Shown in pieces: positions 23,887 to 33,098 of a DNA stretch of 38,372 bases. Positions within the stretch are counted from its first letter, which is position 1; each line of letters begins with the position of its first letter. The DNA comes from Ruania zhangjianzhongii (GTDB lineage: Bacteria > Actinomycetota > Actinomycetes > Actinomycetales > Beutenbergiaceae): contig NZ_CP042827.1 of NCBI RefSeq assembly GCF_008000995.1, positions 1 through 38,372 of the forward strand, written 5' to 3'. Both the position numbers and the translations under genes were made by a program. The notes beneath the pieces are model-generated. The model was not told the DNA's origin, searched no databases, and saw nothing but the letters and a program-made list of their open reading frames with translations.

Positions 23887-25007
23887 GAAACGCCCCCGAT
23901 CCGGCGGATGACGACCCGTTCGTAGACACCCCGGTAGCGGTCCTTGGCGATCGGCACAAAGAACTTCCCCGTGCCGCCGACCCGGTTGCCCTTCGCGGAC
24001 ACGTACTGGTCCGGCTCGGCGTACTTCGCCATCGGCTCGGCGAGCTTGGTGCTGATCCCGACGATCTCGAACTGTTCAGGGTTGTAACGGTCGAGGAACG
24101 TGATCGGCACCCCCATGTGCCCCTCGTAATCCATCGGAATGTCGGACGCCCTGTCCACGTCGATCCCGTCATAGTTCACGTAGGTCGGGTACTCCTCAGG
24201 CGAGTACCTCTTGTACAGCACCATGTTCTGATGCCGCCTCGTGGTCTCCAGGTTCGTGTACCAATAGACACGGCCCATGCTCTGGTACTTGACGCCGTCC
24301 TCGATCTTCCAGCGTTCCTTGGTCTTGATCGTGTATTCGTCCGGCACCCGGAACCACTTCGTTCCACCGTTCTCGTACCCGAACCACACCTTGTTCTGGA
24401 CGAAGAGCGGAAAGATCGAGGAGTATTTGGCCGCATTCTGGTCCCCGAGCACCAGGAACTGCTTGCCGTGGTCGATCAGCTGGGCGATGAACTCCCGGAA
24501 CAGGCTGAATGGAGGGTTGGTAACGACGACGTCGGCCTCCTCGAGAAGTTCGATGGCCTCGCGGCTCCGGAAATCACCATCGCCCTTCAGTGGAGTCATC
24601 ACGTTCGCATCGTGGCGAAGGAGGTGCTCGACGTCGCTCAGGTCGATCGCGCCGTCATCGTTACGGTCGGGCACCTCGCTGATCTCCACCTTGAACACGT
24701 CGCGGGGACGTTCTGCCTGCAACCCGGCCGCGTCGAACAGGGAGAGTTGCTGACCGGTGATCGGCGAGCCGGCGTAGGAGGTTGCGCTCAACTTCCGCAG
24801 GCCGAGCTGGTTGAAGTTCATCGCGAAGAACTTGAAGAAGTTGCTCTCGAACGGGTCGTCGCAGTTGCAGAACACAGTCTTGCCCTTGAACTGAGGGCGG
24901 TAGTGCCGAAGCTCGGCCTCGATGTCGACAAGTTGCGTGTACCACTCGTCCAGAGCGCTCCGGTTGCGCGCACTCAGCGCCTCGTTGCTAGCCAATCCTT
25001 GCTCCAC
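23883..25007 (-). CDS. EcoRI-family adenine-specific DNA methyltransferase
   Basis: 374 residues from GTG 25007. It shows the EcoRI-methylase family pattern: FCNCDDPFESNFFKFFAMNF at 46-65, then LRKLSATSYAG, and the catalytic motif IV NPPF at 164-167 (VVVTNPPFSLFREF). It would transfer a methyl group from AdoMet to N6 of adenine in its site. The sequence specificity cannot be read from the protein. Downstream and overlapping is the DUF262-HNH gene, and both are on the minus strand. It is 139 bases from the stop of the relaxase gene, and I saw no clear ribosome-binding site at the correct distance. Confidence 0.87.
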   Translation of the reverse strand: MEQGLASNEALSARNRSALDEWYTQLVDIEAELRHYRPQFKGKTVFCNCDDPFESNFFKFFAMNFNQLGLRKLSATSYAGSPITGQQLSLFDAAGLQAERPRDVFKVEISEVPDRNDDGAIDLSDVEHLLRHDANVMTPLKGDGDFRSREAIELLEEADVVVTNPPFSLFREFIAQLIDHGKQFLVLGDQNAAKYSSIFPLFVQNKVWFGYENGGTKWFRVPDEYTIKTKERWKIEDGVKYQSMGRVYWYTNLETTRRHQNMVLYKRYSPEEYPTYVNYDGIDVDRASDIPMDYEGHMGVPITFLDRYNPEQFEIVGISTKLAEPMAKYAEPDQYVSAKGNRVGGTGKFFVPIAKDRYRGVYERVVIRRIGGVS

Positions 25008-25146
25008 CTCTTCGCATGTTCAACCAACTGCAGCCATCCTAGGTGTGCCGGCTAAGGCGGGCAGGCTCGATGTCCGAACTGAACTACAGCGAGACCTGAT
25101 CCGCCGGGTCTCGACCGTCGGGCCTGGCCTCGTACGGGTTGGCCTG

Positions 25147-26423
25147 TCACATGGTCGGTCCGCGGTCGCTGGGGCCTGATTGGTCGTGCCCGGGTGGCGG
25201 CTCGTTGACGGGGTTCTGGCGCTGGTGGTCGTGCTCGGCGAGCAGCTGCTGTAGTTCGTGCAGGTGGGACTGGTCCGTGGTGCCGGCGTCGGTGAGTTGG
25301 TCCAGGTTGTGTCGCATGTCGGAGAGGCGTCTAGTTCGGGCGGCTGCTGTGAGGGCAAGGTGGTCATCACGCGGTTCGGCGGTCACGAGTGTCTCCAAGG
25401 CAGAGCGCGCGGTGTTGTACGCGCGTTCTTGGACGTCGTCTGTTGGAGCGCTGCCGAGGATCTGATCGGTGCTGGTGATGCCGTAGCGATCGCGGTACGC
25501 GGCGATCGCGCGCACCCGTCTGCGCCAGGTGTGCCGTCCTTCGGGGGCTTCGGGGGCAGGGACGATGCGTGCGGCCCAGGGTTCCTGGTCATGTTCGACT
25601 CGGTCGACGAGTTGGTCGAGGCGAGCGTCGATCAGGTCGGCCTGGCGGACGATCCAGGCGCGCACTGCTTCGTCGAGCATCGGCGGTCGTGGGGCGAGCT
25701 GTGCGTGCTCGCGCTGGTCGAGGACGACTTCAGCGACGGCGAGTGGGTCCATGCCCGGCCGGCTGGCGAGGTAGCCAGCGGCCGCGGTCTGCTGCTGCAC
25801 CGGCAGACGGCTGACGGCGCCGAGCACGGCCCGCATGGCCCCGACGCGGCCCTCGGGACTGTCCAGGTCGAACTGGGACAAGCCGACGTCAATGGCGGTG
25901 TGCGTAAGGGGTCGAGCGTCGGTGATGGCCTGGACCACCTCGGCGTGACGGCCCTCCTGCACCAGGTCACCGGGGTCGTTGCCCGGGAATGCCGCAGCGC
26001 GAACGTTGGCTACTTCGGCTCCCGTGAGTTTGTCCCAGAGCCGAGTCGCGGATTGCCGGCCGGCAGCATCGTTGTCGAAGCCCACGATCATGGTGGCGAC
26101 CGCATCGGGGTGCAGGCCGCGCAGCTGCTCCAGCTGCTCCTGGGTCACTGCGGTGCCGCACGGCGCCAGTGGCACCACCATGGTTCGGGCCGCGGCGCGT
26201 ACCGCCTCGACGTCGGCGGCCCCCTCCAGCAGCACCACGGGGACACCGGCGGCGATGGCCTCCCGCCCTGCTGGGTCGAGCCCGTAGAGGGTCGCGGACT
26301 TCTCGTAAGCGGGGTGGGAGGGGTGGTTAACGTACTTCGGGGCGCGATCATCGCTCGTGGCCGGGTTCGCACGGGCGGTGACCGCCACGACCGCACCGTC
26401 GCTGTTGTGGATCGGGAAGACAC
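25147..26423 (-). CDS. TraA relaxase, C-terminal primase part (Toprim)
   Basis: This is the C-terminal third of the same gene as the helicase and relaxase parts, in a third reading frame after a lost base near 26420 (repair gives RDRVVFPIHN). It begins with a DnaG-like catalytic core (FPIHNSDGAVVAVTARANPA; then PKYVNHPSHPAYEKSATLYG) and goes on to a Toprim domain with Glu in VVLLEGAADVEAV and Asp-x-Asp in IVGFDNDAAGRQSA. There is no zinc-finger N-terminal DnaG domain. A C-terminal helical tail (about 500 nt) ends at TGA 25147. A primase attached to the relaxase would prime second-strand synthesis in the recipient after transfer. Confidence 0.8.
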
Positions 26424-29054
26424 GCGGTCGCGGAAGCGATCGATGAGGCGGCCGTCGCGGGTTCGTGTTGCCACACCGGCAGTGATCAGGTCCTCGTCCG
26501 TGTAGCCGGCCGCTTGGAGGTGTTCGACCAGCCGGGTCCAGCTCGCTGGGGCGCGGCCGTGCTCGGCGTGGGCCAGCCCGCGCCCGGTCAGGTAGTCGGC
26601 GGTCCAGTCCTCCTGGCCTGCTGCTTGCTGTTGCCACCATGCCCATGCCGCGGCGTTGATGGCGATCGCCGTAGCGGCCTCGGGTGTCGGCTCTGTGGGT
26701 TCTTTGGCGCCGGGCGCCGTGGCCTGCGGCGCGGGTTCGTCGGTGGGTGGGGCGCTGATCCAGTCGGGCAGCTCGTACCCGTCCGCAGCAGCGGCGTTCG
26801 CCGGCGGGGGCCCGAGTCGGTGGTGCAGCACCTGGGCCACCGACTTAACCCCGGCCAGTTCTCGCTCGTTCATGACTTCGCGTAGCAGTAGCGTCGGGTC
26901 GGCGCCGGCGGCTTCGTGGGTGGCCAGGCGGGTCGCCAGTGCCCGCCACGCTGGGTCGGCGATCACGGCGTCTGCGGCCGGCTTGGGCAGTGCGTGTCGC
27001 ACCACGGCCTGCAGCCGGGCGTCTCGGCCTGGTTCGAGGGACTCGGCGATCGCGTCCTCATAGGCGGGTACCAGGGTGGCCAGGCTGACGGCGTCCTCGT
27101 GCTCACGGAGTAGTACGCCGAGGGCGGCGCTTTCGTCGCCCTCGGTGCGGATCATCTGCATCAGCGCGTCCCGTGCGGCACGGGCGGGATCGGTCTGCTC
27201 GTGCGGGTCGGGTTCGATCAGGTCGCGGGTCTCGACATAGGCGCGGTTGTCGAGTCGGCCGCGGGTCAGTGCCGTGTAGAGCAGGTCACGGGTCGAGCCG
27301 CGGTTCAGTACCGCGTGGCAGGTGTCCACGGTCAGGCCCTGGGCCCGGTGGATCGTGCTGGCGTAGCCGAGCTCGGTATGCGCGGTCACGTATCTGCCCG
27401 GCAGCACCGTCCGGGCACGGGTGCGTAGGTGGCGCACCCGCAGCGAGCCATCCTCGTGCACCTTCTCCACCCGCCAGAGGTCGCCGTTCTTGACGTAGTC
27501 GGTCTTACCCGCCCGCAGCCGCCGGTCGTTGTGGCGGGTCAACACGGTGTCGCCGCGGCGACAGGCCAACCCGTCGCGCAGATCCACCGCCTCGCTCCCC
27601 CGCACGTCCCCCGCGGCGATGCGGTGCAGCTGGGCGCGCTCGTTCAGGGCGCGTACGTCCTCGGCGCGGACCGCGAGCATCAGCGAGGCGCGGCCACGGT
27701 CGGTGTCCTGGCGCCAGGCGGCGTAGGCCTCCTCCAGCAGCCCGTCCACCGCTCCCCCGCGTACCCGGTCGGCTTCGATGTAGAAGTCCAGTGCGGTGAC
27801 ATCGCCCGTCCGTAGCCGCAGCGATGCCTGCGCCTCTCCCTTCGTGGCGAAGCGGTGGACCTGGCGCAGCTGGACCGAGCCGACGACCTGCTCCACCAGG
27901 CGCACCGCTCCCCCGGCGCCGACCGCGTTGAGCTGGGCCGGGTCGCCCAACAGCCGCACTCCGGCGCCCGCGTCGGCGGCGATGGCCGCGGCGCGCTGCA
28001 GGTCGAGGGTGCCAGCCATAGCCGCCTCGTCGACGAGCACCAGGGTGCTCTCGTCCACGGCGAAGTTGGCGGTGGTGCTGTCCTCGGTGTGCTCGTGCAG
28101 GAACTTGGCCAGCGTCTCGGCCTCGATGCCGAGCTCCTGGCGTAGCACCGCGGCCGCGGCCGCGGACGGAGCGAGGGCAAGCACGCGCACGCCGCCCGCC
28201 GTCGCGGCCGCGACCAGGGCACGCATGGCTGTCGTCTTGCCGGCCCCGGCAGGGCCGATGCCTACCTCGATGCGTCGGCCGCCGCAGGCGAACCGGCGCG
28301 CCAGGGCGCGCTGCTCGACGCTCAGCGGGCGCTTCTTCGATGCGGCGTCGAGTCGGTCCAGGACGCTCTCCACGAGGTCCTCGGCCACGCGGGGGCCCGC
28401 CTCCTCGGTGGCCGTGTCGACGAGCTGCTGCTCGGCATCGATGACTCGCGGGTGGCTGTAGAGCATCGCCCCGTGCACCGAGTACACCGAGGACCCGTCC
28501 GCGCGAGATAGCGTCTTCGGTGTCGGGTTCACCTCCTCCGGGCTTAGCTGCGTGGACGTAGCCAGCACCGCATCCGTGATCGTCTGCTCCATCGCCGCCG
28601 CGTCGAGGACAGGCACTGGCAGGTCCCGCATGATCCGCTGGACCTCGGCGCGCACGTGCCACTGGTTCCAGGTGGCGCGCCGTTCGATCAGCGCGCCCGA
28701 GACACGCTGTACGACCTCCTCGGCCGTCAGCTCCGGCCCCTGCTCCGCTGTCGCGCGTCCGAGGCTGCTGTGCAGCATCTGCTCTACCGCGTGCTGGTCA
28801 CCGAGCACGCGGGCGGCCCGGTCCCGCCACTGCCCCACTCGTTCGGACAGCGGCCGCAGGTCCTCCTTCGGTCCCCGCGTCTGCAGGGTCGCCTGCTGGG
28901 CGAGCCGGTGCTGTGCCGCCCGGTCAGGGTCGCGCCCGTGCTGGGCGCGGTAGGTCTCTACCAGGGTCGCGTAGGAACGTTCGATGTCGGCGCGGCGGGA
29001 GGAGAACTCCTCCCGCACACTCTTGTCGATGCCGACGATCTCGCGCACCGGCAT
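26424..29054 (-). CDS. TraA relaxase, central helicase part
   Basis: The middle, longest open part. After MPVREIVGIDKSVREEFSSR at the junction comes a RecD/TraI-type helicase: Walker A GPAGAGKTTAM (about 28230-28262), Walker B LVLVDEAAMAG, motif III LLGDPAQLNAVGAGG, and the late motifs GYASTIHRAQGLTVD and LYTALTRGR. It would unwind DNA 5' to 3' from the nick. It sits between the relaxase frame (above 29055) and the primase frame (below 26423). Adding four bases in total restores one frame of 1,631 residues. Confidence 0.85.
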
Positions 29055-30038
29055 CCCCCGTCCGCTCGTGCCTCGGGCGCGAACTCCACCCCGAGGCGGG
29101 CCTTCAGCTCGCGCTCGACGTTGCCGTTGTAGCGTTCGGAGGCCGCCACGCCGAGGGCGTGCAGCACCCGGCCGTCCAGGCTCAGCCACCGCCCGTCCAC
29201 GTCCGGATCTGCCGAGCGTGCCTGCACCCGGTTGGAGACGGCCACGTGGGTGTGCAGGTTCGGGTCGCCCGCCCGGGAGTCGAGGTGATCGAAGGCCGCA
29301 GCGATCAGTCCGTGGGTGTCGACCTGCTTGACTCCCCCTGCGCCGAGCCGGGTCAGCCCGGCCTCCTTCTCCACCCATGCCAGGGCTTCCCGCCAGGCGG
29401 CACGGTGTGCGTCGGCGACCTGTGCCTGCACCGGTTCATCGGCCAACGCCCACAGCGTCGAGACGCTCTTCGCGGGGGTGAACACCAGGTCGTAGCCGGC
29501 GACCGGGTGGCGCTGCTCCCGGCCCACGCTGGCGAGCAGCTGTGCCACCTGCGCATCACTAACCGGCCCCTCATGCAGCCTGCCGGAGACCTGCCGTGCG
29601 GCCGCCCATCGCAGCTCGTCCCGCTCCGGCCCCGGCAGCGGGTCGCGGTCATTCTCGGCCTTGAACGAGGCGAACAACGACGACAGCAGCTCGCCGTAGC
29701 CGTAGTCATCCGGCGGGTCGTACCGGGCGAACCTGCGCCCGAGCTGGGAGGCCGGTCGGCCTCCTTCACGCTCGCTCCGGCAATGAGGGCTTCGCGCTCG
29801 ATGCGCTCTGCATCGGGGTGCCGCCCCTCCCCGAACAAGTTCTTCATCTGCGACTCGTCCACGACCCCGGACACGTCGAGTCCGGCCAGCCCGGCACCCA
29901 CTCCCCCGGCGGGTTGCCGTGCTGCAGGTAGTACGCCGACAGGTCCTCGCCCCGTTCGCGGGCGACGTCGGCGGAGGCGACCTGCCGGGTCAGGTAGGTA
30001 TAGCCGTCCCCTGCGTGCAGGACGTGCACCGTCATCAT
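29055..30038 (-). CDS. TraA MobF-type relaxase, N-terminal part, two internal breaks
   Basis: Three short frames join. The N-terminus MMTVHVLHAGDGYTYLTRQV (ATG 30038) contains the likely catalytic tyrosines. After one G is added to the run at 29903-29907 it reads GGVGAGLAGLDVSGVVDESQ. Another break near 29750 leads to QLGRRFARYDPPDDYGYGEL, and the next part has VFTPAKSVSTLWALA and the metal-binding triad FDH...DPNLHTHVAV, the 3H motif of MobF/TrwC relaxases. A fourth break in the C-run at 29055-29059 leads to the helicase part. It should cut one strand at oriT and form a 5'-phosphotyrosyl link. A GGGAGGTGA site lies about 10 bases before the start. Confidence 0.8.
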
Positions 30039-30070
30039 GACGCAGTGTCACCTCCCTGTTCGGCCTGCCT

Positions 30071-30191
30071 CACACTGTAGTGCAAGAGGTGTGTCAATCC
30101 TGAGAGTCTGGACATTCCTTGAATGATGGGTCTAGGTTCGACACAAGGAACTCAAGTTCTACGGGTTGTCGAGAGTGTGACTAGGTGTCGA
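30071..30191. other. Candidate oriT
   Basis: This gap between the relaxase gene (minus) and a plus-strand accessory gene holds three nested signals: CACT-GT-AGTG (30073-30082) inside CACAC/GTGTG (30071-30075 and 30089-30093); GAACT-CA-AGTTC (30148-30159); and TCGACAC (30138-30144) paired with GTGTCGA (30185-30191), with CTAGGT repeated at 30132 and 30181. Inverted repeats next to a MobF relaxase gene are where the nick site usually lies. A TTGACA (30097-30092, minus) is available as a -35 for the relaxase. The nick base is not identifiable. Confidence 0.5.
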
Positions 30192-30213
30192 GGTCAAGGG
30201 GTGGGTCTGGATC

Positions 30214-30576
30214 ATGGCTGGTAAGACAACTGCTCAGGTAGAAGCACGACAGCGTGCCAGGCAAGCACGCCTGGCATTGGACGCCGAACGCATCGCACGT
30301 GAGGAACAGGTCGATGACGCTGCCGCCGACTACCTGCTCCTAGCCGATGAGCGCGCGACGCTGCTTCAGTCCGTGCACGCGGTCGAGGAGCGCATGCTCG
30401 CGCCGGTCACCCGGCTCGTCGAGCTCGGTGAGTCGCGGCGCCGCATCCTCGCGCTGCTGAACCTCGAGGCCGACGATGCCCGCCGCGTCAGCGGCCACAT
30501 TCGCAGCCTCAAAACGAACGCCGAGCTGGCGGCCACGAGAAGTGGCGGCGCCGTCGAGACTGGTCAGCAGGGCTGA
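30214..30576 (+). CDS. Small charged protein, possible relaxosome accessory
   Basis: 120 residues, highly charged helical: TTAQVEARQRARQARLALDA, then VEERMLAPVTRLVELGESRR, then a second helix ending GHIRSLKTN. AAGGGGTGGG at 30196-30205 precedes the ATG. It is divergent from the relaxase across the candidate oriT, where MobC- or TraB-like nicking accessories are normally coded. Length and charge pattern fit a small DNA-binding or relaxase-binding helix bundle, but no known motif is visible. The next gene begins six bases later. Confidence 0.6.
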   Translation: MAGKTTAQVEARQRARQARLALDAERIAREEQVDDAAADYLLLADERATLLQSVHAVEERMLAPVTRLVELGESRRRILALLNLEADDARRVSGHIRSLKTNAELAATRSGGAVETGQQG

Positions 30577-30581
30577 CCCTC

Positions 30582-31085
30582 GTGCCCGGGCCCGCAGACG
30601 GTAGCCTGTGGATCGAACGGCCGGAATGGCTCGCCGCGGCTCTCGATGCTGAGGGTGTTAGGCGGCGGTACTGGTCCAAGGTCTACGCGCCCTCCCCCGA
30701 AGGGTGCTGGTACTGGACCGGTGCCGTCAGCGGCAAGGGCCACGGCCGGTTCTGGATCGGTAACGGGCACGTGATCATCGCCCACCGGTTCGCCTACGCC
30801 CTCGCACACCCAGGCTCGACGTTGCCCGCGGTGGTCGCCCACGAGTGTGACAATCCGCTCTGTCAGAATCCCGGTACAGGTCACCTGCACGCCTCCACAC
30901 ACGCCGAAAACCGGGCCGAGTGGTCGCAACGGCGCTTCACGATCGCCAGCCCACTACGCGATGCCCGCGGCTCCCTCGGCCGCGCGATTGCCCTGCGGGG
31001 CGCCGCCCGCAGGCGGGCTCAGCTGGACGCTACCGCGGCCGCCGGCCTACGCCCCCTCGACCGCGATCAGCCGCCGCTGTGGTGA
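30582..31085 (+). CDS. HNH endonuclease (homing-type)
   Basis: 167 residues from GTG 30582. The phage/homing HNH pattern is complete: CWYWTGAVSGKGHGRFWIG, HRFAYALAHPGST, VVAHECDNPLCQNPGTGHLH (His and Asn of the active site with the Cys ligands) and STHAENRAEW. The C-terminal 50 residues are basic and probably bind DNA. Such free-standing nucleases move themselves or cut competitor DNA. Here it lies next to the candidate oriT and may be a selfish insertion or part of plasmid exclusion. It is followed by a hairpin at 31084-31111. Confidence 0.8.
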   Translation: MPGPADGSLWIERPEWLAAALDAEGVRRRYWSKVYAPSPEGCWYWTGAVSGKGHGRFWIGNGHVIIAHRFAYALAHPGSTLPAVVAHECDNPLCQNPGTGHLHASTHAENRAEWSQRRFTIASPLRDARGSLGRAIALRGAARRRAQLDATAAAGLRPLDRDQPPLW

Positions 31086-31111
31086 GGGCCCGTAATGAGC
31101 CACAGGCCCTC
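31084..31111 (+). terminator. Hairpin after the HNH gene
   Basis: GAGGGCC (31084-31090) pairs with GGCCCTC (31105-31111), a 7-bp stem with a 14-nt loop, directly at the HNH stop. There is no T-run, so termination is uncertain. From here to 31256 I see no gene. Confidence 0.35.
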
Positions 31112-31256
31112 CGAGTGGCGACCGTCCGCCGGCGGGGCCTGACGGCACGCCACATAGGCTCCGGCTGCATCCAGGCACGCCGTGCGGATGGCATCGCTCG
31201 CGCCGTGGGTTAGAGGTGTGGGCCTTCTTGTGCCGGGCTGGGCTGGCGCTGTGGGG

Positions 31257-33098
31257 TCAGCTCCTCCTCGTGAGCGTCTGGTTCGCTGGTGCGGTCACGT
31301 AGCCGGCGGAGGCTCTCGTGGGTGGTCTCGCGGGTCTCCTGGGTGGGTGTGGCGGTCTGCGCGGCGCGGTCGCGTAGTCGTCGGAGTCGCTCGCGGGTCC
31401 TGTCGTGGGCGTCTCGCTCTCGCCGGGCTCGGGTGGATCTTGGAGTGCGGGCGTGTCGGTGGGTTCTTGGCCGGCCAGGCGTTGGTTGATCCGCGCGGCG
31501 TGCGCGCGGGCGAGGTCGAGCTCGTCGGCGAACGGGAAGAGGGCTCCGAGCCGTGCGTCGGCTTGTGAGATGGTCTTGTGTGCCTGGTCGAGCTCGCTGT
31601 TGACGGTGGCGTGGGTGTGGGGGATGGCTGTGACCTTGTTCTCCAGCTGCCTGATGATGCCGAGGTTGGGGCTGAGGGCGTTCTCGGCCAGATGTGTGCT
31701 TGCTGATCGGGGTACGTCCTGGAGGCTGAGTTCGTAGCCGTTGTGGAAGTGGCTGCTGATGCGTTCGGCTATGACGGTCTGCCCGCCGATCGTGGCGAGG
31801 TCGGTTGCTCCGCGGCCGGGGGTGGGGCCTGATTCCCTGAGGGTTGTGGCGAGGGCTTCGGCGGCGTCGGCGCGTCTGGTGTAGGGGGTGCCGGCCACGG
31901 TCATGTGGAAGTTCTCGCCGCTGGTGTCGATGCTGCGTGCCTGCGCGGCCTGGAGGGCTTCGGCGTGGTGTTGGAGGGTGTCGATGGCGTCGGAGGCCAT
32001 GCGCCGGTTGTACTCCAGGGTGGTTTGGGCGCGGTGGTGGGCGCGTTCCTGGCGGGTGAGCTTCTCGACCTTGGCGTCGATCTCGGCCTTCTCCAGCAGG
32101 AGGGGGTTGCCGGAGGCGATGGCCTTGGCTTCGGTGGCCGACAGGGCGGTGTCACCGATGTCTTCGATCTCGCGCATGTCCAGGCGCCCGCGCATCAGCT
32201 GGGCGATGAACTTGGCCTTGCGGGCCACTGTCTGCCAGGTGTAGGCGTCGAATGATCCCTCGACCACGTACCGGTACAGGGCGACTTCCTCGTTCTGGTT
32301 GCCCTGGCGGATGGCGCGGCCGTCGCGTTGCTCGACGTCGGCCGGGCGCCAGGGACAATCGATGTGGTGCAGCGCGCTGACGCGGTCCTGGACGTTGGTG
32401 CCCATTCCCATCTTCTTGGTCGATCCCATGAGCACGGCGACGTGCCCACTGCGGGCGGCCGCGAACAGGCGGGCTTTCTCGGAGTCGTTCTTGGCCTCGT
32501 GCATGAAGCGGATCTGACCGGCGGGCATGCCGCGGTCGATGAGCTTGGACTTGAGTTCGTGGTAGGCGTCCCAGTGCTCATCTGATGGGGTGCCCAGGTC
32601 GCAGAAGACCAGCTGGAGGCTTCCCGGCAGCGGGCTTGGGTTTCCGTCGGCGGCGAGGTACTGGTTGGCGGCGTTGGCCTGCCAGTGGGTGGTGATGGTG
32701 TCGGCGACGGCGTCGAGCTTGACCGGCCCTGTGGGCTCCTCTGCGCCGTCGAGGAGGCGTAGGTCGAGGGCCGCGGCTCGCCCGTCGGTGCTGACCTTGA
32801 GCATGTTGTCGGTCTCGCGGTCCACCAGGCGCTGGGCGATGGCGTCGGCGCGATCGGCGATGTGCTCGATGTAGGCCTGCAGCTCGTTGGTGGGTTGGAT
32901 GAGAACGGTCTCGGCGGCGCGTTGCCCGTCGCTGGCTCTGGCCGTGATCGCCGGGGTGGGCAGGTTGAGGTCCTCGGCGGTCTTGACGTCGGCGAAGGTG
33001 TGCCACAGGCGTAGCAGCTCGGGGACGTTCTGGAACCGGGAAAAACCTGGTCTTCTGTCGGAAGTCGCCGGCCGCGTCCCATCTTCGATCTCGGTGAG
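31257..33098 (-). CDS. Giant methylase-helicase, SNF2-type C-terminal half
   Basis: About 613 open residues after the frameshift near 33098 (FGQ then LTEIEDGTRPATSDRRPGFS). It contains the helicase second lobe: LVFCDLGTPSDEHWDAYHEL, VLMGSTKKMGMGTNVQDRVS, HHIDCPWRPADVEQRDGRAI and RQGNQNEEVALYRYVVEGSF, typical of phage- and plasmid-borne SNF2-like proteins fused to DNA methylases. A helical region and a Pro-rich tail follow, ending at 31257. It is the C-terminal part of the gene starting near 36.33 kb. Such proteins (DarB-like) are thought to protect incoming DNA from restriction. Confidence 0.75.
   Translation of the reverse strand, partial: LTEIEDGTRPATSDRRPGFSRFQNVPELLRLWHTFADVKTAEDLNLPTPAITARASDGQRAAETVLIQPTNELQAYIEHIADRADAIAQRLVDRETDNMLKVSTDGRAAALDLRLLDGAEEPTGPVKLDAVADTITTHWQANAANQYLAADGNPSPLPGSLQLVFCDLGTPSDEHWDAYHELKSKLIDRGMPAGQIRFMHEAKNDSEKARLFAAARSGHVAVLMGSTKKMGMGTNVQDRVSALHHIDCPWRPADVEQRDGRAIRQGNQNEEVALYRYVVEGSFDAYTWQTVARKAKFIAQLMRGRLDMREIEDIGDTALSATEAKAIASGNPLLLEKAEIDAKVEKLTRQERAHHRAQTTLEYNRRMASDAIDTLQHHAEALQAAQARSIDTSGENFHMTVAGTPYTRRADAAEALATTLRESGPTPGRGATDLATIGGQTVIAERISSHFHNGYELSLQDVPRSASTHLAENALSPNLGIIRQLENKVTAIPHTHATVNSELDQAHKTISQADARLGALFPFADELDLARAHAARINQRLAGQEPTDTPALQDPPEPGESETPTTGPASDSDDYATAPRRPPHPPRRPARPPTRASAGYVTAPANQTLTRRS

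Noticed and set aside
24117-25055. Plus-strand open frame of 312 codons
   Set aside because: It is opposite the EcoRI-family methyltransferase, which has its family motifs in order; the plus-strand product is low-complexity Val/Leu/Arg.
25258-26505. Antisense open frame of 415 codons
   Set aside because: It covers the primase part of TraA, whose Toprim motifs are convincing; the antisense protein has no recognisable domain.
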